This document shows, piece by piece, positions 6,391 to 11,566 of a stretch of 11,566 nucleotides of DNA (the stretch's first letter is position 1; each line of letters opens with the position of its first letter). Position numbers and translations under genes: made by a program. The DNA comes from an uncultured Clostridia bacterium (GTDB taxonomy: Bacteria; Bacillota; Clostridia; Peptostreptococcales; Anaerovoracaceae). A model generated the notes under the pieces. That model was not told the DNA's origin and searched no databases. It saw nothing but the letters and a program-made list of their open reading frames with translations. The stretch lies in assembly GCA_938034165.1 (NCBI GenBank), contig CALHKP010000033.1, forward strand, positions 1-11,566, given 5' to 3'.

Positions 6391-6542
6391 TGTGTTAATT
6401 TCTTGTGGAGAGGGGAGAATTGATTAGAGTGTTCAGGGCGCAGGGACTAGTTGGATTAGCGTTGGGATCGGACCGGCGCTTAGGAGAGGTGCAGGAGGAG
6501 GTTTGGTACGTATAACTCAGGTGTCTTGGAGGGGCGGAAATG
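6391..6542. other. Purine-rich intergenic stretch without recognised features
   Basis: Between the HD gene promoter and the ligase terminator lies G/A-rich DNA with no credible gene. The only ORF, on the minus strand, is low-complexity and unrelated to anything I recognise. No clear repeats were found in it. Confidence 0.4.
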
Positions 6543-6588
6543 AAAAATGCAAGGCGCAGGGCATTTGCGTTTACCCGTGCGGCTTGCA
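6543..6588 (-). terminator. Intrinsic terminator of the acyl-CoA ligase transcript
   Basis: Arms TGCAAGGCGCAGGG (6548-6561) and CCCGTGCGGCTTGCA (6574-6588) pair with one mismatch and one bulge around a 12-base loop. On the minus strand the stem is followed by TTTTT (complement of 6543-6547). It lies about 95 bases after the ligase stop codon. Confidence 0.7.
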
Positions 6589-6639
6589 CTCATTTTATCT
6601 ATAAAATTTGGGGCTATTATAGATTTCTGTTTAGGTGGA

Positions 6640-6674
6640 GATTCGCCGTTTGGCGAGGGAATCTCTTAACTTTT
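6640..6674 (-). pseudogene. Short duplicated copy of the ligase 3' end
   Basis: GAATCTCTTAACTTTT occurs at 6659-6674 and again at 6704-6719 inside the last codons of the ligase. On the minus strand both copies would read KVKRF; the downstream copy continues PRQTANL where the gene has EETKNL. GAGATTC also recurs at the far side of each copy. This looks like a tiny tandem duplication of the gene end or the remnant of a lost paralogue. It forms a GAGATT/AATCTC hairpin but has no U-run. Confidence 0.4.
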
Positions 6675-6682
6675 GTTTAAGA

Positions 6683-8446
6683 TTAGAGATTCTTGGTTTC
6701 TTCGAATCTCTTAACTTTTCCTGTTGTTGTTTTTACCATTGGTTCATCGGTAATTGTAACTCGGAACATCTGCTTGTAAACAGGAAGTTCGTCGTTGATT
6801 TTGTCGATGTCTTTTTTTATGAATTCTTCGATTTCTACGGGGTCTGTGAGACCGTAGAAATTCTGCATGTTTTCTTTGCTATAGACCAGTTTCAGGCAGA
6901 GAGCCAGGTCTCTTTCGTCACCGTCGTGATTCTTTGGTTGTCCGTAAACCATTGATTCCGCAACATAAGGGAGGTTTGCAATAAGAGCCTCCAGCTCTTC
7001 CGGATATACATTCTTTCCGTTTTTGAGAACTATTACATTTTTCTTGCGGCCGCGAATAAAGACGAATCCGTCCTCGTCTACAGAAGCCAAATCACCGGTG
7101 TGAAGCCAGCCATCTTTGTCGATGAGCTTTGCTGTTTCTTCCGGATTTTCAAAGTAGCCTTCTGTGATATTAGGGCCTTTTGCGATGAGTTCTCCGATGC
7201 CTTCTGGATTTTCGTCTGCTATCTTCAGCTGAACGCCCGGGATTGCACGGCCGATTGAGCCGGTTTTTCTCTCCTGTGGAGTTTCGGCAGTCAGCATAGG
7301 AGCCGATTCAGTCATTCCGTATCCCTGAACAGCGTCAATACCAAAATTGATAAATCCTTCCAGGGCTTCCGGATCGATTGCGGAAGCACCGCTTATAACA
7401 AATCTCATGTTTCCGCCAAGCTTTGCATGGATATCCTTGAAGATTTTTCTTCTTGCATCAATGCCGAACTTCAGTAGAAACTTTGATAGTTTGAGCCCGC
7501 GTTCAACAGTTTTTTCTTTGCCCTGTTTCTTGATTTCACCCATGATTTTTTTGTAGATGGATTCGATCAAAAGAGGTACGCACACGAACACCGAAACCTT
7601 GTATTCCACCAGGTTTTTCTGCAGGTATTTGAGGCCGTCGCAGTAGGCGGTTGTGATACCTGAAGCCAGCATAACAATCTGACCTGTAGAGCCGAAAGTG
7701 TGATGATAAGGCAGGAAGGCCATATTTATGTCACCCGGCAGGAAAGTCTCAGCACAGCTTGCACCGTAAACATTTGCCGTTATATTGTACTGCGAAAGAA
7801 GTACAGCCTTTGACCTTGAGGTTGTTCCTGATGTAAACAGGACAATTGTGGATTTCTTGCCGTCAACCGGAAGGTTCATATACTCCCTGTTTCCTGTGGA
7901 GATGATCTGGTATCCTTCCTTAATCAGGTCAGGCACGAACAAAACTTCTTCGCCCAGAAGCGCCTCTTCTTCTTCTGAAAGTCTGTCCATGCAGATGTAG
8001 CATGAAAGTGAAGTACGTCCTCCGTCCTTTATCTGAGCGATTTCTTTGAGGTGATCCTTGTCAAAGACGATTACATCCGCGTAGCTTCTGGCAATTGAAG
8101 ACTCAGCCTCGTCGAAAGGAAGGCCTTTGTCCAGTGGCACACTGATTCCCAGTCCGCAAAGAGTTGCCAGGTATGTCAGAAACCATTCGTATCTGTTCTT
8201 TCCGATTATAGCAATTCTCTTGTCCTTGAGTCCCATTGCAAGAAGTGCACTTCCCAAAGCATCCATGTCGTTTTTCAAATCGATATAAGTCTTGTACTCG
8301 TATTCGAATTCTTTTCTGCCTAGCTTGTGCTTGATGATGAAAGCATTTATATCCGAGTATGTAGCAGCGCCGTAGTCAACCAGCTCACGGAAGTTCTGGT
8401 GCAGCACCGGCTTGTGTATTCTCTTAAGTTCCTGTATTTCAGTCAT
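6683..8446 (-). CDS. Long-chain acyl-CoA ligase (AMP-dependent synthetase)
   Basis: The 587-residue ANL-superfamily enzyme activates a carboxylic acid as acyl-AMP and transfers it to CoA. Motifs are in order: ATP loop TSGTTSRSKA (205-214, with Ser-Arg-Ser-Lys in place of the common Gly-x-Pro-Lys, a variant I recall from other clostridial ligases), FLPYHHTFG (244-252), YGMTESAP (376-383), GWLHTGD (446-452), the hinge RGRKKNVIVLKNGKNVYPEE (465-484), and C-terminal TTTGKVKRF with catalytic Lys577. Length and motifs fit FadD-like long-chain ligases; the acyl chain preferred cannot be told. The soluble sequence has no clear membrane segment. AAGGAG lies 5 bases before the ATG. It is transcribed divergently from the DUF1836-ABC-F pair and has a long structured leader. 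Confidence 0.92.
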   Translation of the reverse strand: MTEIQELKRIHKPVLHQNFRELVDYGAATYSDINAFIIKHKLGRKEFEYEYKTYIDLKNDMDALGSALLAMGLKDKRIAIIGKNRYEWFLTYLATLCGLGISVPLDKGLPFDEAESSIARSYADVIVFDKDHLKEIAQIKDGGRTSLSCYICMDRLSEEEEALLGEEVLFVPDLIKEGYQIISTGNREYMNLPVDGKKSTIVLFTSGTTSRSKAVLLSQYNITANVYGASCAETFLPGDINMAFLPYHHTFGSTGQIVMLASGITTAYCDGLKYLQKNLVEYKVSVFVCVPLLIESIYKKIMGEIKKQGKEKTVERGLKLSKFLLKFGIDARRKIFKDIHAKLGGNMRFVISGASAIDPEALEGFINFGIDAVQGYGMTESAPMLTAETPQERKTGSIGRAIPGVQLKIADENPEGIGELIAKGPNITEGYFENPEETAKLIDKDGWLHTGDLASVDEDGFVFIRGRKKNVIVLKNGKNVYPEELEALIANLPYVAESMVYGQPKNHDGDERDLALCLKLVYSKENMQNFYGLTDPVEIEEFIKKDIDKINDELPVYKQMFRVTITDEPMVKTTTGKVKRFEETKNL

Positions 8447-8493
8447 GTTTTCTCCTTATATATGTTCATTTCCTAAACGTGTTCTTACAAAAC

Positions 8494-8612
8494 AAAACGT
8501 GGCGCCTGCTCTTAACGGCAGTCTGCAACTCTTGCAACTAAGTCGTCGCTGCCGGCGATCCGGCTCTTGACTCCGGTTATCCCAGCACACTGCCCTCAGC
8601 ACTCACGTAGTT
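8494..8612 (-). ncRNA. Candidate structured 5' leader RNA of the acyl-CoA ligase
   Basis: The ligase leader is about 165 nt long and markedly more GC-rich than its surroundings. A closing stem ACGTG (8497-8501) with CACGT (8604-8608) encloses GGCAGT (8517-8522) with ACTGCC (8589-8594) and a perfect hairpin GCCGG-CGAT-CCGGC (8551-8564). The nested, multi-branched layout resembles a riboswitch or other cis-acting RNA. No T-box, cobalamin, SAM, glycine or ykkC hallmark sequence was recognised, and no terminator lies between it and the start codon, so control would act on translation or stability. Class unknown. Confidence 0.5.
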
Positions 8613-8621
8613 ATCAAAACT

Positions 8622-8650
8622 ATATTACCTCATTAAGTTAAACATGTCAA
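8622..8650 (-). promoter_or_regulatory. Promoter of the acyl-CoA ligase
   Basis: On the minus strand, a consensus -35 TTGACA (complement of 8645-8650), a 17-bp spacer and TAATAT (complement of 8622-8627) are found. Its -35 is the left half of the 15-bp palindrome. Confidence 0.6.
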
Positions 8651-8659
8651 CTGTTGACA
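8645..8659. promoter_or_regulatory. 15-bp palindrome containing both divergent -35 boxes
   Basis: TGTCAACTGTTGACA is a perfect palindrome around its central base. Each half contains TTGACA, the -35 of one of the two divergent promoters, with three bases between them. Any protein bound here, or RNA polymerase on one side, should block the other side. The DUF1836 protein encoded next to it is a plausible binder, which is inference. Confidence 0.65.
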
Positions 8660-8682
8660 ATGACTTTTTAGTATGTTATTCT
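8654..8682 (+). promoter_or_regulatory. Promoter of the DUF1836-ABC-F pair
   Basis: -35 TTGACA (8654-8659), 17-bp spacer, -10 TATTCT (8677-8682) preceded by the extended -10 element TG at 8674-8675. The leader of roughly 95 bases then carries two small hairpins before the ribosome binding site. Confidence 0.65.
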
Positions 8683-8697
8683 CGAAATAAGCAGTTA

Positions 8698-8748
8698 GGG
8701 GAAAAATACAAGTCCCCGATTATTGTTGTTCGGGTGCGCGGAACCCGA
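8698..8748 (+). other. Two hairpins in the DUF1836 leader
   Basis: GGGGA (8698-8702) pairs with TCCCC (8713-8717), and TCGGGT (8730-8735) pairs with ACCCGA (8743-8748) around a 7-base loop. Neither has a U-run. They could tune translation or mRNA stability of the downstream genes. Confidence 0.4.
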
Positions 8749-8783
8749 CTTTGTTGGGAGATATTATACGAGGAGATTCTACT

Positions 8784-9281
8784 ATGAACAAAAGCAGTTC
8801 AGAATATATAAGTGATTTCAGGATTCCGAGATGGGATGATTTCCCGGCGGTGGACCTGTATCTGGATCAGATGCTGTCGCTATTGAATGGGAGCATTGAG
8901 GACATCATGCCCGGCGGGGAAGGCAATTTTCTGACCAAAACTATGATAAATAATTATGTAAAACACAAGTACATCAAAGCGCCTGTGAACAAAAAATATG
9001 ACAAGGTCACGGTAGTGTCTTTGCTCATCATTGCCTTGCTGAAACAGGTGTATTCCATTAATGACATTTCCAAGCTAATCAGCTTGGATGTGGGGCACAA
9101 CAGTGCGGCGGATTCTTATGACTTCTTTTGTTCTTTGATGGAGTCAGCGGTTCAGGCGGTTTTTTCGGGCAAGGCCTTTGAGCCTGCGGATTCGGAGATG
9201 GACCCGAGGGGGATTTTGTGGAATGTGTGCAATTCCATGGCGTCTTGGCTTTATGTCAGAAATATATACTTGCAGCCTTAG
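8784..9281 (+). CDS. DUF1836 protein, putative MerR-like transcription regulator
   Basis: The 165-residue protein matches the DUF1836 (YkrK-like) family: FRIPRWDDFPAVDLYLDQM near the N-terminus and LTKTMINNYVKHKYI (50-64), followed by a basic turn and a helical stretch KVTVVSLLIIALLKQVYSINDISKLI (74-99). The 50-100 region resembles the MerR winged-helix pattern, so DNA binding is likely but not proven. The C-terminal third (105-165) is helical and would carry dimerisation or sensing. ATG 8784, with AGGAG 8 bases upstream, is preferred over the upstream in-frame TTG 8751, which lies within the leader hairpin region. It is followed by the ABC-F gene after 64 bases, so the two are probably co-transcribed. 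Its ligand and targets are unknown. Confidence 0.8.
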   Translation: MNKSSSEYISDFRIPRWDDFPAVDLYLDQMLSLLNGSIEDIMPGGEGNFLTKTMINNYVKHKYIKAPVNKKYDKVTVVSLLIIALLKQVYSINDISKLISLDVGHNSAADSYDFFCSLMESAVQAVFSGKAFEPADSEMDPRGILWNVCNSMASWLYVRNIYLQP

Positions 9282-9345
9282 TGAAGAGATGATATCATTT
9301 AAATAGCGCACTTTTTGCGTAGTTTAATAATATCTGGAGGTGCTT

Positions 9346-10899
9346 GTGAGCGTATTAACGGTAGAAAAGGTGTCCCACGGGTTTGGTGGAAGACAGATTC
9401 TGGAGGATGCTTCTTTTAGATTAAACAAGGGTGAACATGTCGGACTTATCGGCGCTAACGGCGAGGGAAAGACGACATTTTTGAATATAATTACGGGTCA
9501 GCTTATGCCTGACGAGGGAAATATCAGCTGGTGCAACCACATTACTTGCGGTTATCTGGACCAGAGAAGTACTCTCGAGGCAGGCAAGACTATTCGTGAG
9601 GTTTTGAGGGATGCGTACTCTCATTACTATGAGTTGGAGGCTGAAATGCTTGCCAACTACGAGGAAATGGCAGATGCCGACGACGAGAGGATGGCATTTT
9701 TGTTGGAAAACGTGGGCGAAATTCAGGATATGCTGGAGACGTCCGGTTTCTATATGATTGATGCGAAGATTGAGGAGTTCGCGGCAGGTCTGGGGCTGAC
9801 AGACATCGGGCTTGATACTGATGTTACCAAGCTTTCCGGGGGACAGAGAACCAAAGTTCTCCTAACCAAGCTCCTGCTGGAGAATCCTATGATTCTGATT
9901 CTGGACGAGCCTACCAACTATCTGGATGAAAATCATATTATCTGGCTCAAGAGATTTTTACAAAATTACGAGAATGCTTTTATATTAGTTTCTCATGATA
10001 TTCCGTTCCTAAACGACGTGGTAAACGTAATTTATCATGTTGAAGAGGCGGTGCTTACGAGATATACCGGAAATTATGACGATTTTCGCAGAATGTACGA
10101 GATCAAGCAGAAGCAGCTTGAACAGGCATATAACAAACAACAGAAGGAAATCGCAGACCTTAAGGATTTCATCGCCAGGAACAAAGCGAGAATCGCCACT
10201 TCCAACATGGCAAAATCAAGACAAAAGAAGCTGGACAAAATGGATGTTATCGAGCTTTCTAAGGAAAAACCTCGTCCTGAGTTCAGATTTGAATATTCCA
10301 GAGCACCGGGAAAATATGTAATCGAAGCCGAAAATCTAGTGATAGGTTATGACCACGGCCTGACAAAGCCTTTGAATTTCCACGTGGACAGAGGCAAGAA
10401 GATTGTAATAAAAGGTGTAAACGGTCTCGGTAAATCGACGCTTCTCAAGACGATGCTGGGAATAATCAAACCGTTTTCCGGGGAAGTGAAACTGGATTAT
10501 TATGCTGAACCTGCATATTTTGAGCAGGAGCATGATGGTTCGTCCAGAACTGCACTTGATGAGTTCTGGGATGAGTTCCCTTATCTTGACAACGGTGAGG
10601 CGAGAAGGGCACTGGCAAAGTGCGGCCTTACAACTGAACACATCGAAAGCCAGGTCAGAGTCTTGTCCGGAGGCGAAAATGCGAAGTTCAGATTATGCAA
10701 ACTGATGCAAAAACCGATGAACCTTCTCGTACTGGACGAACCTACCAACCACCTGGATCCGGTTGCAAAGGAAGTCCTCAGAGATGCAATAGACAAATTC
10801 CAGGGCACAGTAATTCTGGTATGCCACGAACCTGAGTTTTACGAAGGCATCGTAACAGATGTGTGGAACATAGAAGACTGGGCCGACATGGGAGTATAA
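9346..10899 (+). CDS. ABC-F family ATPase (ribosome-associated type)
   Basis: The 517-residue protein has two ABC ATPase domains and no membrane segment, the ABC-F layout. Domain 1 has Walker A GANGEGKTT (36-44), signature LSGGQ (163-167) and Walker B LILDEPTNYLD (184-194). A charged interdomain linker (about 245-305, rich in K, Q, R, with NKARIATSNMAKSRQKK) is where such proteins reach the ribosomal P/E sites. Domain 2 has GVNGLGKST (357-365), LSGGE (440-444) and LDEPTNHLD (463-471). It ends soon after, without a long C-terminal extension. Start GTG 9346 has GGAGG 5 bases upstream; the in-frame GTG 9340 would overlap that site. Family members relieve stalled ribosomes or protect from antibiotics; which applies here is not visible, though the generic motifs and the lack of a leader peptide do not favour a dedicated resistance gene. 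Confidence 0.93.
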   Translation: MSVLTVEKVSHGFGGRQILEDASFRLNKGEHVGLIGANGEGKTTFLNIITGQLMPDEGNISWCNHITCGYLDQRSTLEAGKTIREVLRDAYSHYYELEAEMLANYEEMADADDERMAFLLENVGEIQDMLETSGFYMIDAKIEEFAAGLGLTDIGLDTDVTKLSGGQRTKVLLTKLLLENPMILILDEPTNYLDENHIIWLKRFLQNYENAFILVSHDIPFLNDVVNVIYHVEEAVLTRYTGNYDDFRRMYEIKQKQLEQAYNKQQKEIADLKDFIARNKARIATSNMAKSRQKKLDKMDVIELSKEKPRPEFRFEYSRAPGKYVIEAENLVIGYDHGLTKPLNFHVDRGKKIVIKGVNGLGKSTLLKTMLGIIKPFSGEVKLDYYAEPAYFEQEHDGSSRTALDEFWDEFPYLDNGEARRALAKCGLTTEHIESQVRVLSGGENAKFRLCKLMQKPMNLLVLDEPTNHLDPVAKEVLRDAIDKFQGTVILVCHEPEFYEGIVTDVWNIEDWADMGV

Positions 10900-10900
10900 C

Positions 10901-11143
10901 GGCGCAAAAGCTTAAAGGCCAAGATGCCCGCGGAGCTGTAGGAGAGTAGTAGTTTTCGCCCTCGGCATCGAAGTTGCCGAGAGCCCGCTGAAACTAAGGT
11001 GGGCAACCAAGGTGGCTACAGGGCGCGAGCGACATAGCAGGAAGGGCTGCGGATGCCACTGGAGCTTGGCTCCGACTGCCCGCGGTTCTTACGATTGGGC
11101 GTCGTAAGGGAACAGACCCGCTGAAACTAAGGCGGGCAGCGCC
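10901..11143 (+). ncRNA. Candidate structured RNA with twin identical-loop hairpins
   Basis: Starting one base after the ABC-F stop codon, this 243-nt GC-rich region is almost completely pairable. GGCGC (10901-10905) and GCGCC (11139-11143) close it. Inside are CTGTAG (10936-10941) with CTACAG (11016-11021); CTCGGCA (10961-10967) with TGCCGAG (10975-10981); CCGCGG (10928-10933) with CCGCGG (11080-11085); GGAGC (11061-11065) with GCTCC (11069-11073); and CTTACGA (11088-11094) with TCGTAAG (11102-11108). Two hairpins have the stem CCCGC and the same 10-nt loop TGAAACTAAG (10989-10998 and 11122-11131), closed by GTGGG and GCGGG, a G-U to G-C change that keeps pairing. It is not RNase P, tmRNA or SRP RNA by their conserved motifs. 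It may be a separate RNA or a 3' UTR; a terminator follows at 11194. Confidence 0.7.
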
Positions 11144-11193
11144 AAAAATTAAATAGAGTACAAGTTTAAGTTTTAGGGTATAGTTTTGGGGTT

Positions 11194-11235
11194 TTCCCGG
11201 CGGTTAGTTGCGAGCCGCCGGGAATTCCTTTTTTT
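11194..11235 (+). terminator. Strong intrinsic terminator after the ABC-F gene and structured RNA
   Basis: Perfect 10-bp arms TTCCCGGCGG (11194-11203) and CCGCCGGGAA (11215-11224) around an 11-base loop are followed by TTCC and a run of seven T. It is the only good terminator downstream of the ABC-F gene, so the 10901-11143 region is probably carried on the same transcript or ends here as its own RNA. Confidence 0.88.
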
Positions 11236-11242
11236 GTGGATG

Positions 11243-11285
11243 CGCTCGGCGTGGCGCTAGAGGATTTCGTTTGCCACGCCGGGCG
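11243..11285. other. GC-rich hairpin without U-run
   Basis: Arms at 11243-11255 (core CGGCGTGGC) and 11273-11285 (core GCCACGCCG) pair over 13 bp with one G-T, around a 17-base loop. No T-run follows on either strand, so it is not a standard terminator. Confidence 0.5.
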
Positions 11286-11296
11286 GGCACTAGATT

Positions 11297-11375
11297 TGTA
11301 GATATACATCGACTCTTAAACCCGCGACTTTCAAACCGGCGACTTTCAAATTGGCTTGGTCGATGTATATCAACT
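11297..11375. repeat. Inverted pair of 18-bp dyad motifs enclosing a 15-bp minisatellite
   Basis: GATATACATCGAC (11301-11313) and GTCGATGTATATC (11359-11371) are a perfect 13-bp inverted repeat. Each belongs to a copy of the 18-bp dyad motif: 11297-11314 on the minus strand (AGTCGA, TGTATA, TCTACA) and 11358-11375 on the plus strand (GGTCGA, TGTATA, TCAACT). Between them are three 15-bp units: a degenerate one at 11309-11323, then GCGACTTTCAAACCG (11324-11338) and GCGACTTTCAAATTG (11339-11353). Confidence 0.65.
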
Positions 11376-11488
11376 GCAACTAACTGAAAACAGTACATAT
11401 TTCAATAATCGCAATTTGCGCTGTAAATTTTCGAGCTTGATACAGCGCAAATTCAAAAAATGCCGAATCGTACTGTAAATTTTAGGCT
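11358..11488 (+). repeat. Right copy of the ~131-bp intergenic repeat
   Basis: This is the plus-strand partner of the minus-strand copy at 1-131. It opens with the dyad motif (11358-11375), then AAACAGTACATATTTC. A perfect 13-bp hairpin follows: AATTTGCGCTGTA (11413-11425) and TACAGCGCAAATT (11441-11453) around a 15-base loop. ACAGTAC (11390-11396) and GTACTGT (11470-11476) can close an outer stem; alternatively CGTACTGT (11469-11476) pairs with ACAGTACG (11495-11502) further on, so two folds compete. No ORF lies inside. Confidence 0.7.
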
Positions 11489-11522
11489 CCAAAAACAGTA
11501 CGGATTTACGTTGTTAGCGCCG

Positions 11523-11566
11523 GGCTAATTCAGCCATTCCGGGTCGAGTTAAATTAGCCAATTTTT
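11523..11566 (+). terminator. Terminator-like hairpin at the window edge
   Basis: GGCTAATT (11523-11530) and AATTAGCC (11552-11559) form a perfect 8-bp stem with a 21-base loop, followed by ATTTTT at the window end. It may end transcription through the repeat. Alternatively, AGCCAATTTTT resembles the first bases of the window and could be the edge of another inverted repeat copy. Confidence 0.4.

Noticed and set aside
6395..6589. 64-residue minus-strand ORF in the gap before the HD gene
   Set aside because: It overlaps the ligase terminator, has no ribosome binding site and resembles no family.
10901..11143. RNase P RNA, tmRNA, SRP RNA or a T-box
   Set aside because: The hallmark conserved stretches of each (such as the GAGGAAAGTC, GGAAGGAAGCAG or T-box TGG motifs) are absent.
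11204..11398. 64-residue minus-strand ORF at the right end
   Set aside because: It runs through hairpins, the minisatellite and the repeat; its residues merely translate those repeats.
1..11566. The whole window as a composite transposon flanked by inverted repeats
   Set aside because: No transposase or integrase is encoded, the contents are housekeeping operons, and the terminal repeats are diverged and non-coding; a dispersed repeat is more likely.

Overview
The window looks like chromosomal DNA from a Gram-positive anaerobe, most likely a Clostridia-class Bacillota (possibly the Anaerovoracaceae/Eubacteriales area). This is inferred from strong GGAGG-type ribosome binding sites, heavy AGA/GGA codon use, the panG-panB-panC-panD order, a DUF1836 regulator and the style of the acyl-CoA ligase. 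No species can be named from the sequence alone. I see no phage, transposase, CRISPR, tRNA or rRNA gene.

Layout. Positions 1-619 are non-coding and rich in short repeats. Positions 620-3640 hold a complete + strand pantothenate operon: a PanG-type ketopantoate reductase, PanB, PanC and PanD, closed by an intrinsic terminator at about 3681-3714. A strong promoter beside an 18-bp palindrome (3794-3837) and an 18-bp minisatellite lead into a small stand-alone receiver-like protein (4056-4448) whose expected phospho-acceptor Asp is Glu. A large - strand gene (4662-6323) encodes a three-part protein: MESH1/SpoT-like HD alarmone hydrolase, SseB-like domain and C-terminal macro domain. Next, also on the - strand, is a long-chain acyl-CoA ligase (6683-8446) with a GC-rich, highly foldable 5' leader. 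A divergent promoter pair, with both -35 boxes inside one 15-bp palindrome (8645-8659), separates it from the + strand DUF1836 regulator (8784-9281) and an ABC-F ATPase (9346-10899). A GC-rich, heavily paired 243-nt region starts directly after the ABC-F stop codon and shows the same 10-nt loop on two separate hairpins. The last 300 bases are hairpins, a 15-bp minisatellite and a repeat.

How the parts fit. The pan genes make pantothenate, the CoA precursor; the acyl-CoA ligase consumes CoA and ATP to activate fatty acids. The HD-SseB-macro protein probably removes nucleotide or ADP-ribose signals, so its product links (p)ppGpp-type and ADP-ribose chemistry in one chain. The DUF1836 protein is the obvious candidate to bind the palindrome it shares with the ligase promoter.

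The most notable unexplained structure is non-coding. A repeat of about 131 bp occurs at both ends of the window in opposite orientations, with a hairpin that keeps pairing through compensatory changes. An 18-bp dyad motif (GGTCGA-N6-TCGACC-like) recurs in three separate intergenic regions. There are also two candidate structured RNAs. None of these could be assigned to a named family by reading; covariance-model and genome-wide repeat searches would settle them.
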